Shown: positions 57,054-64,000 of the stretch, in pieces
Layout: each line of letters opens with the position of its first letter
Numbering within the stretch: the first letter of the stretch is position 1
Assembly: GCF_006538165.1 (NCBI RefSeq)
Contig: NZ_BDLU01000028.1
Span: 20,675 to 84,674 of the forward strand
Origin: Komagataeibacter diospyri
GTDB taxonomy: Bacteria > Pseudomonadota > Alphaproteobacteria > Acetobacterales > Acetobacteraceae
DNA: 64,000 bases
Direction: 5' to 3'
Notes under the pieces: generated by a model
What the model saw: the letters and a program-made list of their open reading frames with translations, nothing else
Told to the model about the DNA's origin: nothing
Database searches by the model: none
Translations under genes and position numbers: made by a program

Positions 57054-57169
57054 AGCACCTCGCACAGGCTCACGTCGGGCGGGCTGGCAAAGGGATATCT
57101 ACCGGCGGGCCAGACCCGGCGCATGAAATTGTGCCCGCCACCGGCAATGGGTGCGGCACGGGCATTGCA

Positions 57170-57208
57170 TTAAAAACAAAACGGGCCGCCCGATGGGACG
57201 ACCCGTTT
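57170..57208 (-). terminator. Intrinsic terminator between rplT and pheS
   Basis: Read on the minus strand, AAACGGG and CCCGTTT close a stem of about 13 bp (two G-T wobbles) and are followed at once by the U-tract TTTTGTTTTTAA. A second hairpin, CTGTC-CCACGC with GCGTGG-C-GACAG (57216-57240), lies directly after the rplT stop. The pair could end rpmI-rplT transcripts or attenuate read-through into pheST. Confidence 0.8.
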
Positions 57209-57243
57209 CGTGGACCTGTCGCCACGCGGGCGTGGGACAGGGT

Positions 57244-57600
57244 TCAGGCCAGAGCGGCCTGCGCCTTCTTCACGATTTCAGCGAAGGTTGCTGCATCGTC
57301 AAAAGCAATGGCGGCGAGGACCTTGCGGTCGATCTCGATGCCAGCCTTGTCCAGACCGTTGATGAAACGGCTGTAGGTCAGGCCATGTTCACGCACGGCC
57401 GCATTGATGCGCTGAATCCACAGGGCGCGGAATTCACGCTTCTTGTTGCGGCGATCGCGGTAGGCGTACTGGAGTGACTTTTCCAGACGTTCCAGCGCGA
57501 TGCGGTAATTGGTGGAGGAACGGCCCCGGAACCCCTTGGAGAGTTCAAGAACCTTCTTGTGGCGGGCGTGGGTGGTTACGCCGCGTTTCACACGTGCCAT
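57244..57600 (-). CDS. rplT: 50S ribosomal protein L20
   Basis: 118-aa L20 with the conserved start [62 protein letters not shown] and the C-terminal globular domain that binds 23S rRNA and, in E. coli, its own mRNA. It follows rpmI by 14 bp. Start ATG 57600. Confidence 0.98.
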   Translation of the reverse strand: MARVKRGVTTHARHKKVLELSKGFRGRSSTNYRIALERLEKSLQYAYRDRRNKKREFRALWIQRINAAVREHGLTYSRFINGLDKAGIEIDRKVLAAIAFDDAATFAEIVKKAQAALA

Positions 57601-57614
57601 ATCTCAGGTGCTCC

Positions 57615-57818
57615 TTATGCCAGACCGTAGGGAGCCCACTGCTTCACAGTGCGGCCGTCCATTTCCGTCAGCACCTGCGAACCACGGTTCGTGCGCTTCA
57701 TCTTCTGCGAGCGGTTGATCAGGCCATGGCGCTTGTTACCCGGACCTGCCAGCACCTTGCCGGTGGCGGTGATCTTGAACCGCTTCTTGACCGATGACTT
57801 GGTCTTCATCTTGGGCAT
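57615..57818 (-). CDS. rpmI: 50S ribosomal protein L35
   Basis: 67-aa L35 beginning [20 protein letters not shown] and containing [19 protein letters not shown]. The frame is open upstream to 58043 but that part is non-coding. infC, usually directly upstream, is absent: the next gene is a divergent SDR enzyme, so the operon starts at rpmI here. Confidence 0.98.
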   Translation of the reverse strand: MPKMKTKSSVKKRFKITATGKVLAGPGNKRHGLINRSQKMKRTNRGSQVLTEMDGRTVKQWAPYGLA

Positions 57819-58044
57819 TTTCTTCTCCTGAATGTCTAGTGCCCGTGTTTCTGTCCGCCGTTTGAGGCAGACATAAACACTCCATTGCGGCCGGGCATGC
57901 CCTACAGGCCCGGACGCGCGAACAGGCAGGCTATAGACAACCCGCACCCCGCGATCAAGCCCCTTCGCACGCCCGGTCATGCTTTCCCCCATGCGCGCGG
58001 TGCTGTAGTGGGGAAAAGACAGGTTGGAAACAGGAGAAAACACA

Positions 58045-58773
58045 ATGACACAACGCGTTGCCTACATTACCGGCGGCAGCCGCGGCATTGGCGCCGCCAT
58101 TGCGAAATCACTGGCGAAGGATGGTTATGACATCGCCATTTCATACGCCCGCAACGAACAGGCGGCACAGAAGACGATTGAAGAGGTCCACGCGCTGGGC
58201 CGCCGGGGCATGGCCATCCGCTGCGATGGCGAAGGCAATGGCAACCGCGCGGCCATCCAGCGTGTGGTCAAGGAAATGGGCCGGATCGACGCGCTGGTGT
58301 GCAATGCCGGCATCTACCCCTATGGCGACGTGGCCGAAATGACGGACGAACAGGTCGATGCGGTACTGGGCCTGAATGTCCGTGCCGTCATGATCGAAAC
58401 CATCGAGGCCGCGCGCCACATGACACAGGGCGGCCGGATCATCCTGATCGGCTCGACCTTTGCCGACCGCTCCCCCTTCCCCGGCATTTCACTGTATTCG
58501 GCGTCCAAATCGGCGCTGAACGGTTTTGCCCGTGGGGCGGCGCGTGACCTTGGCCCGCGCGGGATCACCATCAATGTGGTCCAGCCCGGCCCGATCGACA
58601 CGGACATGAACCCCGCCACCGGCACCGCCGCCGACATGCTGCGCAGCTTCATGTGCCACAAGGAATACGGCAAGGTCAGCGATATCGCCTCCGTCGTCTC
58701 ATTCCTCGCCAGCCCCGCAGCCAGCTTCATCACCGGCTCTGCCCTGACAACGGATGGCGGCCTGGCCGCCTGA
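58045..58773 (+). CDS. SDR-family NAD(P)-dependent oxidoreductase (FabG-like)
   Basis: A 242-aa classical short-chain dehydrogenase. Cofactor motif TGGSRGIG (residues 9-16), NAG (87-89), catalytic N111, S137, Y151 and K155 (YSASK), and GPIDTDMNP after the active site. The substrate is unknown; proteins like this are often annotated 3-oxoacyl-ACP reductase, but it is not in a fab cluster. ATG 58045 has ACAGGAGAA upstream. It is divergent from rpmI. Confidence 0.9.
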   Translation: MTQRVAYITGGSRGIGAAIAKSLAKDGYDIAISYARNEQAAQKTIEEVHALGRRGMAIRCDGEGNGNRAAIQRVVKEMGRIDALVCNAGIYPYGDVAEMTDEQVDAVLGLNVRAVMIETIEAARHMTQGGRIILIGSTFADRSPFPGISLYSASKSALNGFARGAARDLGPRGITINVVQPGPIDTDMNPATGTAADMLRSFMCHKEYGKVSDIASVVSFLASPAASFITGSALTTDGGLAA

Positions 58774-59147
58774 CCGGGCGGATGCGCGCGGGAGGCTAAT
58801 GCACGTCTCTCGCGCATTGGCCACGACGCCATCTGTCGTAAAAAATGCCCGCCCGCCCATGGCATGATCAGGCCATGAAATTCCGGCTACTCACACAACC
58901 ACGCACTCCAGCCAGATGAAATGTGAACGGAATATGAGGACAGCAAGGGTGCCCCGCACCGCCATTCAACCTGTGTCCCCAACATGTATCCGGGACCAGT
59001 CCCGCCAGGCATCCACAATCCAAAAAGCGGCCACCCCATAACCTGACCTGCGCGCATACAAAACGGGACACCGTATGAAGGTGCCCTGCACAGGAACCAG
59101 AATATGAACTGGCTCCACAAATAATTTTGAATATTTATGGGAAATAG
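58774..59147. other. Gene-free region after the SDR gene
   Basis: In this 374-bp stretch a hairpin ATGCGCG/CGCGCAT (58782-58788, 58811-58817) with GGAG/CTCT extension lies right after the SDR stop and may mark its transcript end. A CATGGC/GCCATG dyad is at 58858-58877. No coding frame with a plausible product is seen, and the 4.5S SRP RNA core motif is absent. A small RNA cannot be excluded. Confidence 0.45.
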
Positions 59148-59221
59148 TGGCTGGGGGACCTGGATTCGAACCAGGGCTGACCGGGTCAGAGCCGGTAGTT
59201 CTACCGCTAAACTATCCCCCA
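59148..59221 (-). tRNA. tRNA-Gln (anticodon CTG)
   Basis: On the minus strand the acceptor stem is TGGGGGA/TCCCCCA, with the U1-A72 pair typical of tRNA-Gln. The D arm is GTTTAGCGGTAGAAC, the anticodon stem ACCGG/CCGGT closes the loop CTCTGAC (anticodon CTG), and the T arm is CCTGG-TTCGAAT-CCAGG. The discriminator is G and CCA is encoded. Confidence 0.96.
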
Positions 59222-59260
59222 GCAAGGAGAAAGCGGCGCGATGCGCTGCGGTGATCAGGC

Positions 59261-59288
59261 ATATAGCCGCCAGCCGTTTGGGGCGCAA
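59261..59288 (-). promoter_or_regulatory. Possible promoter of tRNA-Gln
   Basis: On the minus strand TTGCGC (59283-59288) is followed after 16 bp by CTATAT (59261-59266), 40 bp before the tRNA. The -35 word is the same as for tRNA-Val. Confidence 0.4.
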
Positions 59289-59386
59289 CCCCCACATTGT
59301 CTTTTTTGCGATTTTTCTCTTTTGACTTGCGTTTCACGCAGAACACTTAACACAATAGGTAATACCTTGGCCGTCAACGGGTTTGG

Positions 59387-60517
59387 ATGAACATGGTCCA
59401 GCAGACGCTCAGCGCAAAGACACGCCGGCAGGGGAACATCCCTCCCCTTGCATCCGCGATGAATCGCCGTGCCCTGCGTGCACCGCTTTATGCCGCCATT
59501 GATCTTGGTACCCATAACTGCCGCCTGCTGGTCGCCCGCGCGGGGGAACAGGGCCTGCGTGTCATCGACAGCTTCAGTCGCGCCGTACGCCTGGGCGAAG
59601 GGCTGCACCATTCCGGACAACTGGCCGAAGCCGCAATGGAACGCACCATCAGCGCCCTGCGCACCTGTGTCGCGCGCATGGGGCTGTATGACCTGCACAG
59701 CCACCGCGCCATCGCGACCGAGGCCTGCCGCCGCGCGGGTAACGGCATGGATTTCATTGCCCGCGTCCTGCACGAAACCGGGCTGGACATTTCAGTCATT
59801 TCCGCACGAGAGGAAGCCGAACTGGCGCTTGCGGCCTGCAATTCCCTGCTACAGACCCACCACCACGCCACCGGGCGCGGACTGCTGTTCGACATCGGCG
59901 GGGGATCAACCGAAATCGCATGGGCGCGAATCGACCGCGCTGCCGGACGGCATGACCTGTCGGGCTATGTCAGCCTGCCAACCGGAATCATGACCGTGGG
60001 CGAACGCCACGGGGCGGATATCTTTACCGACCGCGGCTATCGCGCCGTGGTCAGTGAAATCAGCGACATGCTGAGCGGGTTTGATGACATACACTGCATT
60101 ACCCGTGAAATCGCGCGCGACAATGTCATGCTGCTGGGCACCAGCGGCACCGTTACCACACTGGCCAGCCTGGCACAGGGACAGGACCGCTACGAACGTG
60201 CCGGGATTGATGGCAGCAGCCTGTCGGTGCCCCATGCGCTGGCCCTGGTGGACAGCCTGCGCCGGTCAGGCATGGACGGGCTTGCGCGCACTCCCCTGAT
60301 CGGCACGGAGCGCGCGCGCTACATGCTGCCCGGCTGCGCCATATTCGAAGCCATCGTCACCACATGGCCCATGGCCGAAGTCACGGTGGCCGACCGGGGA
60401 TTGCGTGACGGACTGCTTTTACGCATGATTGGGGACCGCAGGCGACATGGCGGCCTTTCCGCCCCGCCGCCTTCCTTCCCCCTGCATAATCGTATGGAGC
60501 ACCGGGTCATTACCTGA
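59387..60517 (+). CDS. Ppx/GppA family phosphatase
   Basis: A 376-aa exopolyphosphatase/guanosine pentaphosphatase-family protein acting on polyphosphate or pppGpp. The actin-like fold shows AAIDLGTHNCRLLVAR, SRAVRLGEGL, ATEACRRAGN, LLFDIGGGSTEIAW (phosphate-binding) and LLGTSGTVTTLA. It lacks the extra C-terminal HD-like domain of E. coli GppA. Start ATG 59387 or 59393. rlmE follows after 12 bp, a conserved alphaproteobacterial pair. Confidence 0.9.
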   Translation: MNMVQQTLSAKTRRQGNIPPLASAMNRRALRAPLYAAIDLGTHNCRLLVARAGEQGLRVIDSFSRAVRLGEGLHHSGQLAEAAMERTISALRTCVARMGLYDLHSHRAIATEACRRAGNGMDFIARVLHETGLDISVISAREEAELALAACNSLLQTHHHATGRGLLFDIGGGSTEIAWARIDRAAGRHDLSGYVSLPTGIMTVGERHGADIFTDRGYRAVVSEISDMLSGFDDIHCITREIARDNVMLLGTSGTVTTLASLAQGQDRYERAGIDGSSLSVPHALALVDSLRRSGMDGLARTPLIGTERARYMLPGCAIFEAIVTTWPMAEVTVADRGLRDGLLLRMIGDRRRHGGLSAPPPSFPLHNRMEHRVIT

Positions 60518-60529
60518 CCGCGTCCCGTC

Positions 60530-61294
60530 ATGAAACAGCGTTCTTCTACCCGCATACCGGGCAAGGCCCGTACCAGCAGTCTGACACCCGGCACCGGTGA
60601 CAGCAGCACGGACGGACGCGCCGCACAGGCCAACCGCACCAAGACCATCACGGTCAAGAAGGCGCGCGGCCGCACCACTGCCCAGCACCGCTGGCTGCAG
60701 CGCCAGCTTAACGACCCGTATGTGCAGGCTGCCCAGAAACAGGGCTGGCGTTCCCGCGCAGCATTCAAGCTGATCGAACTTGATGACCGCTTCCACATGA
60801 TAAAGCCGGGCGCGCGGGTGGTTGACCTGGGCGCTGCCCCCGGTGGCTGGACGCAGGTCGCGGTCAAGCGCGGAGCAGCTGAAGTGGTCGGCGTCGACCT
60901 GCTGCCGGTCGACCCGGTGCCGGGCGCCACCATTATCGAAGGGGATTTCAATGACCCCGACATGCCCGACCGCCTGACCGGCCTGCTGGGCGGGCGCGCG
61001 GATGTCGTGATGTCGGACATGGCCCCTAACACGACCGGCCATGCGCCAACCGATCATCTGCGTATTATCGGGCTGGCAGAACTGGCGCTGGATTTCGCCA
61101 CCCGCATCCTTGCCCCTGATGGCACGTTCGTAGCCAAGGTGTTCCAAGGCGGATCGGAAAAGCAGATGCTGGCAGATCTCAAACGCATGTTCACGCAGGT
61201 CCGCCACGCCAAGCCCCCGGCCAGCCGCAAGGAATCGAGCGAGCTTTACGTAGTGGCCACGGGCTTCCGCGGCCTGGACAGCGACGAAGGCTGA
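60530..61294 (+). CDS. rlmE: 23S rRNA (uridine-2552-2'-O)-methyltransferase RlmE
   Basis: FtsJ-type SAM methyltransferase of 254 aa acting on 23S rRNA U2552 in the large subunit. It has a basic N-terminal extension (about 45 residues), then RSRAAFKLIELDDRF, VVDLGAAPGGWTQVA (SAM loop), VVMSDMAPNTTGHAPTDH, FVAKVFQGGSE and ASRKESSELYVVATGF, with the K-D-K-E tetrad in place. Convergent with the ROK kinase gene. An imperfect dyad containing CTGACC/GGTCAG spans the junction (61291-61328). Confidence 0.95.
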   Translation: MKQRSSTRIPGKARTSSLTPGTGDSSTDGRAAQANRTKTITVKKARGRTTAQHRWLQRQLNDPYVQAAQKQGWRSRAAFKLIELDDRFHMIKPGARVVDLGAAPGGWTQVAVKRGAAEVVGVDLLPVDPVPGATIIEGDFNDPDMPDRLTGLLGGRADVVMSDMAPNTTGHAPTDHLRIIGLAELALDFATRILAPDGTFVAKVFQGGSEKQMLADLKRMFTQVRHAKPPASRKESSELYVVATGFRGLDSDEG

Positions 61295-61324
61295 CCACAG
61301 GCCGCGCCGACTGGCCCCGTGGGG

Positions 61325-62233
61325 TCAGTCAACGTGATGGTCGTCCCACAGCCATGCCGCCCCGCGCACGCCCGAACTGTCACCATGGCGGTTGCGCACG
61401 ATCGGCGTGGTGCAGTTGGGAGTGATGACGTAGCGGCGCATCAGGCGCGGCACGCGTTCATAGATCGATTCAAGATTGGACACCCCGCCACCCAGCACGA
61501 TCACGTCGGGATCCATAAAGTTGATCGCCATGGCGCAGGCGCGCGCCATGCGGTCCATGTAACGGTCCAGCGCACCGATGGCGGTCAGGTCGCCTGCCTC
61601 GGCTTCCTGTTCGATGTGGGCCGCGCTTCGGTGGCCTGGCCCTTTCCAGTCCTGCGCCAGCGCCGAACCGCTGAGGAATCGTTCCATGCACCCTTCGTTC
61701 CCGCAGAAACATTTGGGCATGGGAAATTCCTCAAGCCTTGGCCACGGTAGCGGCACATGGCCCCATTCACCGGCAATATGATTGTGGCCGATCAGCAGTT
61801 TCCTGTCGATCACGATCCCGGCCCCCATGCCGGTGCCAATAATCACGCCAAACACGCTGTGATGGTCGGCACCCGCGCCGTCGATCGCTTCAGACAGGGC
61901 AAAACAGTTCGCGTCGTTCTCGATCCGGACATCGCGGCCCAGTGCCGCCGTCATGTCACGGATCAGCGGCTGGTTGTTCAGCCACGTCGCATTCGCATTC
62001 TTGATGACGCCCGTATCGGGGCTGATGGAACCGGGAATGCCGATTCCCACCGTGCCGGTACCGCCCAGCTCCTGGTCCACCCCATGGATCAGTTCGCACA
62101 TGGCCCCGATGGCGGCGGGATAGTTGCCGGGGTTGGAAATGCGCCGACGCACGCGTTCGGCCCCATCTTTTGCCAGGGCTGCGATTTCGATCTTGGTGCC
62201 CCCAAAATCAATTCCAATACGATAGGTGGCCAT
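61325..62233 (-). CDS. ROK-family sugar kinase (fructokinase/glucokinase type)
   Basis: A 302-aa sugar kinase with the ATP-binding DFGGTKIEIAAL at the N-terminus, ENDANCFALSEA (catalytic Asp), IIGTGMGAGIVID, HIAGEWGH, and the zinc site CFCGNEGCMERF. The set matches Mak-like fructokinases and ROK glucokinases; sugar specificity is not decided by sequence alone. Start ATG 62233 (MATYRIGIDFGG). It is divergent from the TusA-like gene. Confidence 0.9.
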   Translation of the reverse strand: MATYRIGIDFGGTKIEIAALAKDGAERVRRRISNPGNYPAAIGAMCELIHGVDQELGGTGTVGIGIPGSISPDTGVIKNANATWLNNQPLIRDMTAALGRDVRIENDANCFALSEAIDGAGADHHSVFGVIIGTGMGAGIVIDRKLLIGHNHIAGEWGHVPLPWPRLEEFPMPKCFCGNEGCMERFLSGSALAQDWKGPGHRSAAHIEQEAEAGDLTAIGALDRYMDRMARACAMAINFMDPDVIVLGGGVSNLESIYERVPRLMRRYVITPNCTTPIVRNRHGDSSGVRGAAWLWDDHHVD

Positions 62234-62356
62234 CCAGAGTCTTTCTTTCATCAGGTTTTATCAGTGGCGCATTTTCTTTTATGATCGTACCTGCACGCAA
62301 CAGCAAACCCTGATGCACAAGCATAGCTGCCCACCACCAAGGAGACATGGCCATCC

Positions 62357-62623
62357 ATGAGTGAGATCCTGCTAGACGCGCGCGGCCTGACATGTCCCCT
62401 GCCCGTGCTCAAGGCCAACCGCATGCTGCGCGGCCTGCCGCCGGGCGCGCGGCTGCGCGTGATTGCGACCGATCGGGCGTCCGTTGCGGATTTTCAGGCT
62501 TTCTGCCGCGAAACGGGTCATGCCCTGATCGCATTCGGGGAAGAAGGGGGCACGCTGTCCTTTGTCATCCGCCGCAGGCCCGATCCCGACACGACGCCCA
62601 CAGGCACCACGCACCCCGCATAG
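62357..62623 (+). CDS. TusA-family sulfurtransferase-like protein
   Basis: An 88-aa SirA/TusA-fold protein with the conserved Cys13 in DARGLTCPLPVLKA, which carries persulfide sulfur in TusA. The remainder (RLRVIATDRASVADFQAFCRETGHAL) fits the two-layer fold, with a second Cys near residue 50. It could relay sulfur for tRNA thiolation or cofactor synthesis. GGAG precedes ATG 62357. Confidence 0.88.
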   Translation: MSEILLDARGLTCPLPVLKANRMLRGLPPGARLRVIATDRASVADFQAFCRETGHALIAFGEEGGTLSFVIRRRPDPDTTPTGTTHPA

Positions 62624-62723
62624 GTGCCAAAATAGCGTAAAACCAGTTGTCCCCTTGGCAGGATGCCCCCCAAGGATGTAATGCCTGCGCCAGCCAAGTT
62701 ATTTCAGGAAGCACCACCAGCAG

Positions 62724-62954
62724 ATGACCGACGACCTGACCAACCTTTCCTTCGAGGACGCACTGGCCGAACTTGAAGCCATCGTGCGGCAGCTCGAGGT
62801 CGGCCAGCTCAGGCTGGAGGACGCGATTACGTCCTATGAACGTGGTGCCGCCCTGCGACAGTACTGCCAGAAAAAACTGGACGAGGCCGAGGCCCGCGTT
62901 CAGGCGATTGTCCAGCGTGCGGATGGCGCGCTGGATGCAAAACCGATGGATTGA
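62724..62954 (+). CDS. xseB: Exodeoxyribonuclease VII small subunit
   Basis: 76-aa XseB with LSFEDALAELEAIVRQLEVGQLRLEDAITSYERGAALRQYCQKKLDEAEARVQ, the family's helical hairpin. Its stop codon shares one base with the ispA start. The xseB-ispA-dxs order is conserved in proteobacteria. Confidence 0.96.
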   Translation: MTDDLTNLSFEDALAELEAIVRQLEVGQLRLEDAITSYERGAALRQYCQKKLDEAEARVQAIVQRADGALDAKPMD

Positions 62955-63898
62955 TGCACCAGATGAGCCAAACAACAGCAACCTCGTCCCAAACAGACGG
63001 TACGGATCGCATGGTCCGTCTGCGTGCATCCATGTCCGCGCGCGCCAGGGCGATCGAGGGAATGATCGACCGTCTCCTCCCCCGCGTTGAAGGAGGCGAG
63101 GCCCGCCTGATCGACGCCATGCGCTATGCAACACTGGGAGGCGGCAAGCGCCTGCGCGGCTATCTGGTGGCCGAAGTCGCCAGCCTGTTCAGGGCTGGCG
63201 CGGAAGCGGCCGACCGTGTCGCGGCCTCGGTCGAGATGCTGCACGCCTACTCGCTGGTGCATGACGACCTGCCCGCAATGGACGATGACGACCTGCGCCG
63301 TGGCCAGCCCTCCACCCACCGCAAGTTTGACGAGGCGACAGCCATCCTTGCCGGTGACGCGCTGCAGACCATGTCGTTCGACATCCTTGCCAGCCCGCTG
63401 ACGCATGACAGCGCGGACGTGCGCATCAACCTTGTCCGCGCACTGGCCGATGCGTCCGGTGCGGCAGGCATGGTCGGTGGCCAGATGATCGACATGGAAG
63501 GCGAAGGCCGCGCGCTGTCGCTGGAAGAAGTCGCCCGCCTGCATGCGCTGAAAACCGGTTGCCTGATCCGTTATTCGGCAGAAGCCGGGGCCATCCTGGG
63601 CCAGGCCAGCGATGACGTGCGCAAGCGCATTTCCGCCTATGGGCGCGACCTTGGCGCCGCCTTCCAGATTGCCGATGACGTGCTGGACGCCACCGCAAGC
63701 GCCGAGGAACTGGGCAAGACCGCGGGCAAGGACGAGGCCGCCGGCAAGTCCACCTATGTCGCCCTGCTGGGCGTGGACGGTGCGGCGAAGGAGGCCCGGC
63801 GCGTGGCGGAACAGGCCGAATCCCATATCGATATTTTTGGCCCCGAGGCTGATCGCCTGCGCGATCTGGTCCACTACGTGGTCGAGCGCAGGAACTGA
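62954..63898 (+). CDS. ispA: Farnesyl diphosphate synthase (short-chain polyprenyl synthase)
   Basis: Condenses IPP with DMAPP/GPP to farnesyl diphosphate. The 314-aa product has GGGKRLRGYL, first Asp-rich motif LVHDDLPAMDDDDLRRG (residues 102-117), KTGCLIRYSAEAGA, and second Asp-rich motif FQIADDVLDATAS. An N-terminal Ser/Thr-rich extension of about 15 residues is unusual but not alarming. ATG 62954 overlaps the xseB TGA by one base. Confidence 0.95.
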   Translation: MHQMSQTTATSSQTDGTDRMVRLRASMSARARAIEGMIDRLLPRVEGGEARLIDAMRYATLGGGKRLRGYLVAEVASLFRAGAEAADRVAASVEMLHAYSLVHDDLPAMDDDDLRRGQPSTHRKFDEATAILAGDALQTMSFDILASPLTHDSADVRINLVRALADASGAAGMVGGQMIDMEGEGRALSLEEVARLHALKTGCLIRYSAEAGAILGQASDDVRKRISAYGRDLGAAFQIADDVLDATASAEELGKTAGKDEAAGKSTYVALLGVDGAAKEARRVAEQAESHIDIFGPEADRLRDLVHYVVERRN

Positions 63899-63903
63899 GT
63901 GAC

Positions 63904-64000
63904 ATGACCGACACCAAGACCCCGCCCGCGATTCCGACCCTTGGGCGTTACCCCCAGCTTGACCGGGTGCGCGCGCCGCATGACATGCGCAACCTTTCGG
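63904..64000 (+). CDS. dxs: 1-deoxy-D-xylulose-5-phosphate synthase, N-terminal fragment (cut by window edge)
   Basis: Starting at ATG 63904 the frame reads MTDTKTPPAIPTLGRYPQLD and then RVRAPHDMRNLS up to the window edge. The LDRVRxPxDMRxLS pattern is the start of Dxs, which makes DXP from pyruvate and glyceraldehyde 3-phosphate. It begins 5 bp after ispA, completing the xseB-ispA-dxs operon. Only 32 codons are visible, so the call relies on this N-terminal pattern and on gene order. Confidence 0.85.
   Translation, partial: MTDTKTPPAIPTLGRYPQLDRVRAPHDMRNLS

Noticed and set aside
57054..57169. A PheM-like phenylalanine-rich leader peptide before pheS
   Set aside because: The short frames starting at the ATGs in this gap contain almost no phenylalanine, and the terminator lies upstream of them.
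58774..59147. 4.5S SRP RNA in the gap after the SDR gene
   Set aside because: The conserved GGAAGGAAGCAG-type core is absent on both strands.

Overview
This 64 kb window is a GC-rich stretch of ordinary alphaproteobacterial chromosome. Gene content, protein character and repeat content fit an acetic acid bacterium of the family Acetobacteraceae, with a Komagataeibacter/Gluconacetobacter-like genome as my best guess. Supporting signs are the GntP-type gluconate permease, the fused CysN-CysC, the DUF2849-cysI-DUF934 sulfite reductase block, a membrane-bound ferritin of the MbfA type and a Kdo/lipid A cluster. The genus is inferred, not proven. No plasmid, phage, transposase, CRISPR array or rRNA operon is visible. 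Both edge genes are cut: dnaB on the left and dxs on the right.

Layout. 1-3000: the end of dnaB, comM and tRNA-Val(CAC). 3461-6883: three minus-strand genes, two of them unrecognised, headed by an ELM1-family protein. 6965-14284: a DEAD-box helicase, an AspA/AstE-type zinc deacylase, glyA, an amino acid permease, hemB and bpt. 14289-19208: the rpsB-tsf-recO-parC group on the minus strand. 19484-23777: an OsmC protein, fabI-aroC, pdxH and a universal stress protein. 23946-30056: assimilatory sulfate reduction (cysH, cysD, cysNC, DUF2849, cysI, DUF934). 30154-33370: waaA-lpxK-acyltransferase for Kdo-lipid A. 33525-40428: a small orphan, an LpoA-like lipoprotein, rsmI, a LolA-like protein, mbfA, gshA and rsmE. 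40587-44529: ubiA, a dienelactone hydrolase-like protein, a gluconate permease and pncA. 44748-49422: a YfgM-like protein, bamB, der and a family 9 glycosyltransferase. 49508-53536: ygfZ-like, hisI, a small membrane protein, lpxB and an orphan PstS. 53517-57818: rpmI-rplT and pheS-pheT. 58045-64000: an SDR enzyme, tRNA-Gln(CTG), a Ppx/GppA protein, rlmE, a ROK sugar kinase, a TusA-like protein, and xseB-ispA-dxs feeding isoprenoid synthesis.

The genes form several working groups. Sulfate is activated, reduced to sulfite and then to sulfide in the cys cluster, while gshA uses the cysteine product. The waaA/lpxK/acyltransferase genes, lpxB and the family 9 glycosyltransferase build the outer membrane, and bamB, the LolA-like and the LpoA-like proteins serve the envelope. 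The dxs-ispA pair supplies prenyl chains to ubiA.

The most unusual signal lies between the genes. A family of about 100-bp AT-rich, quasi-palindromic intergenic repeats occurs at least six times (full or partial), always in the same orientation and mostly at gene 3' ends, and two copies bracket pncA. There are also several long GC hairpins without a U-tract at gene ends, one of them formed by the coding ends of the convergent genes bpt and parC, and a 73-nt nested hairpin between gshA and mbfA.
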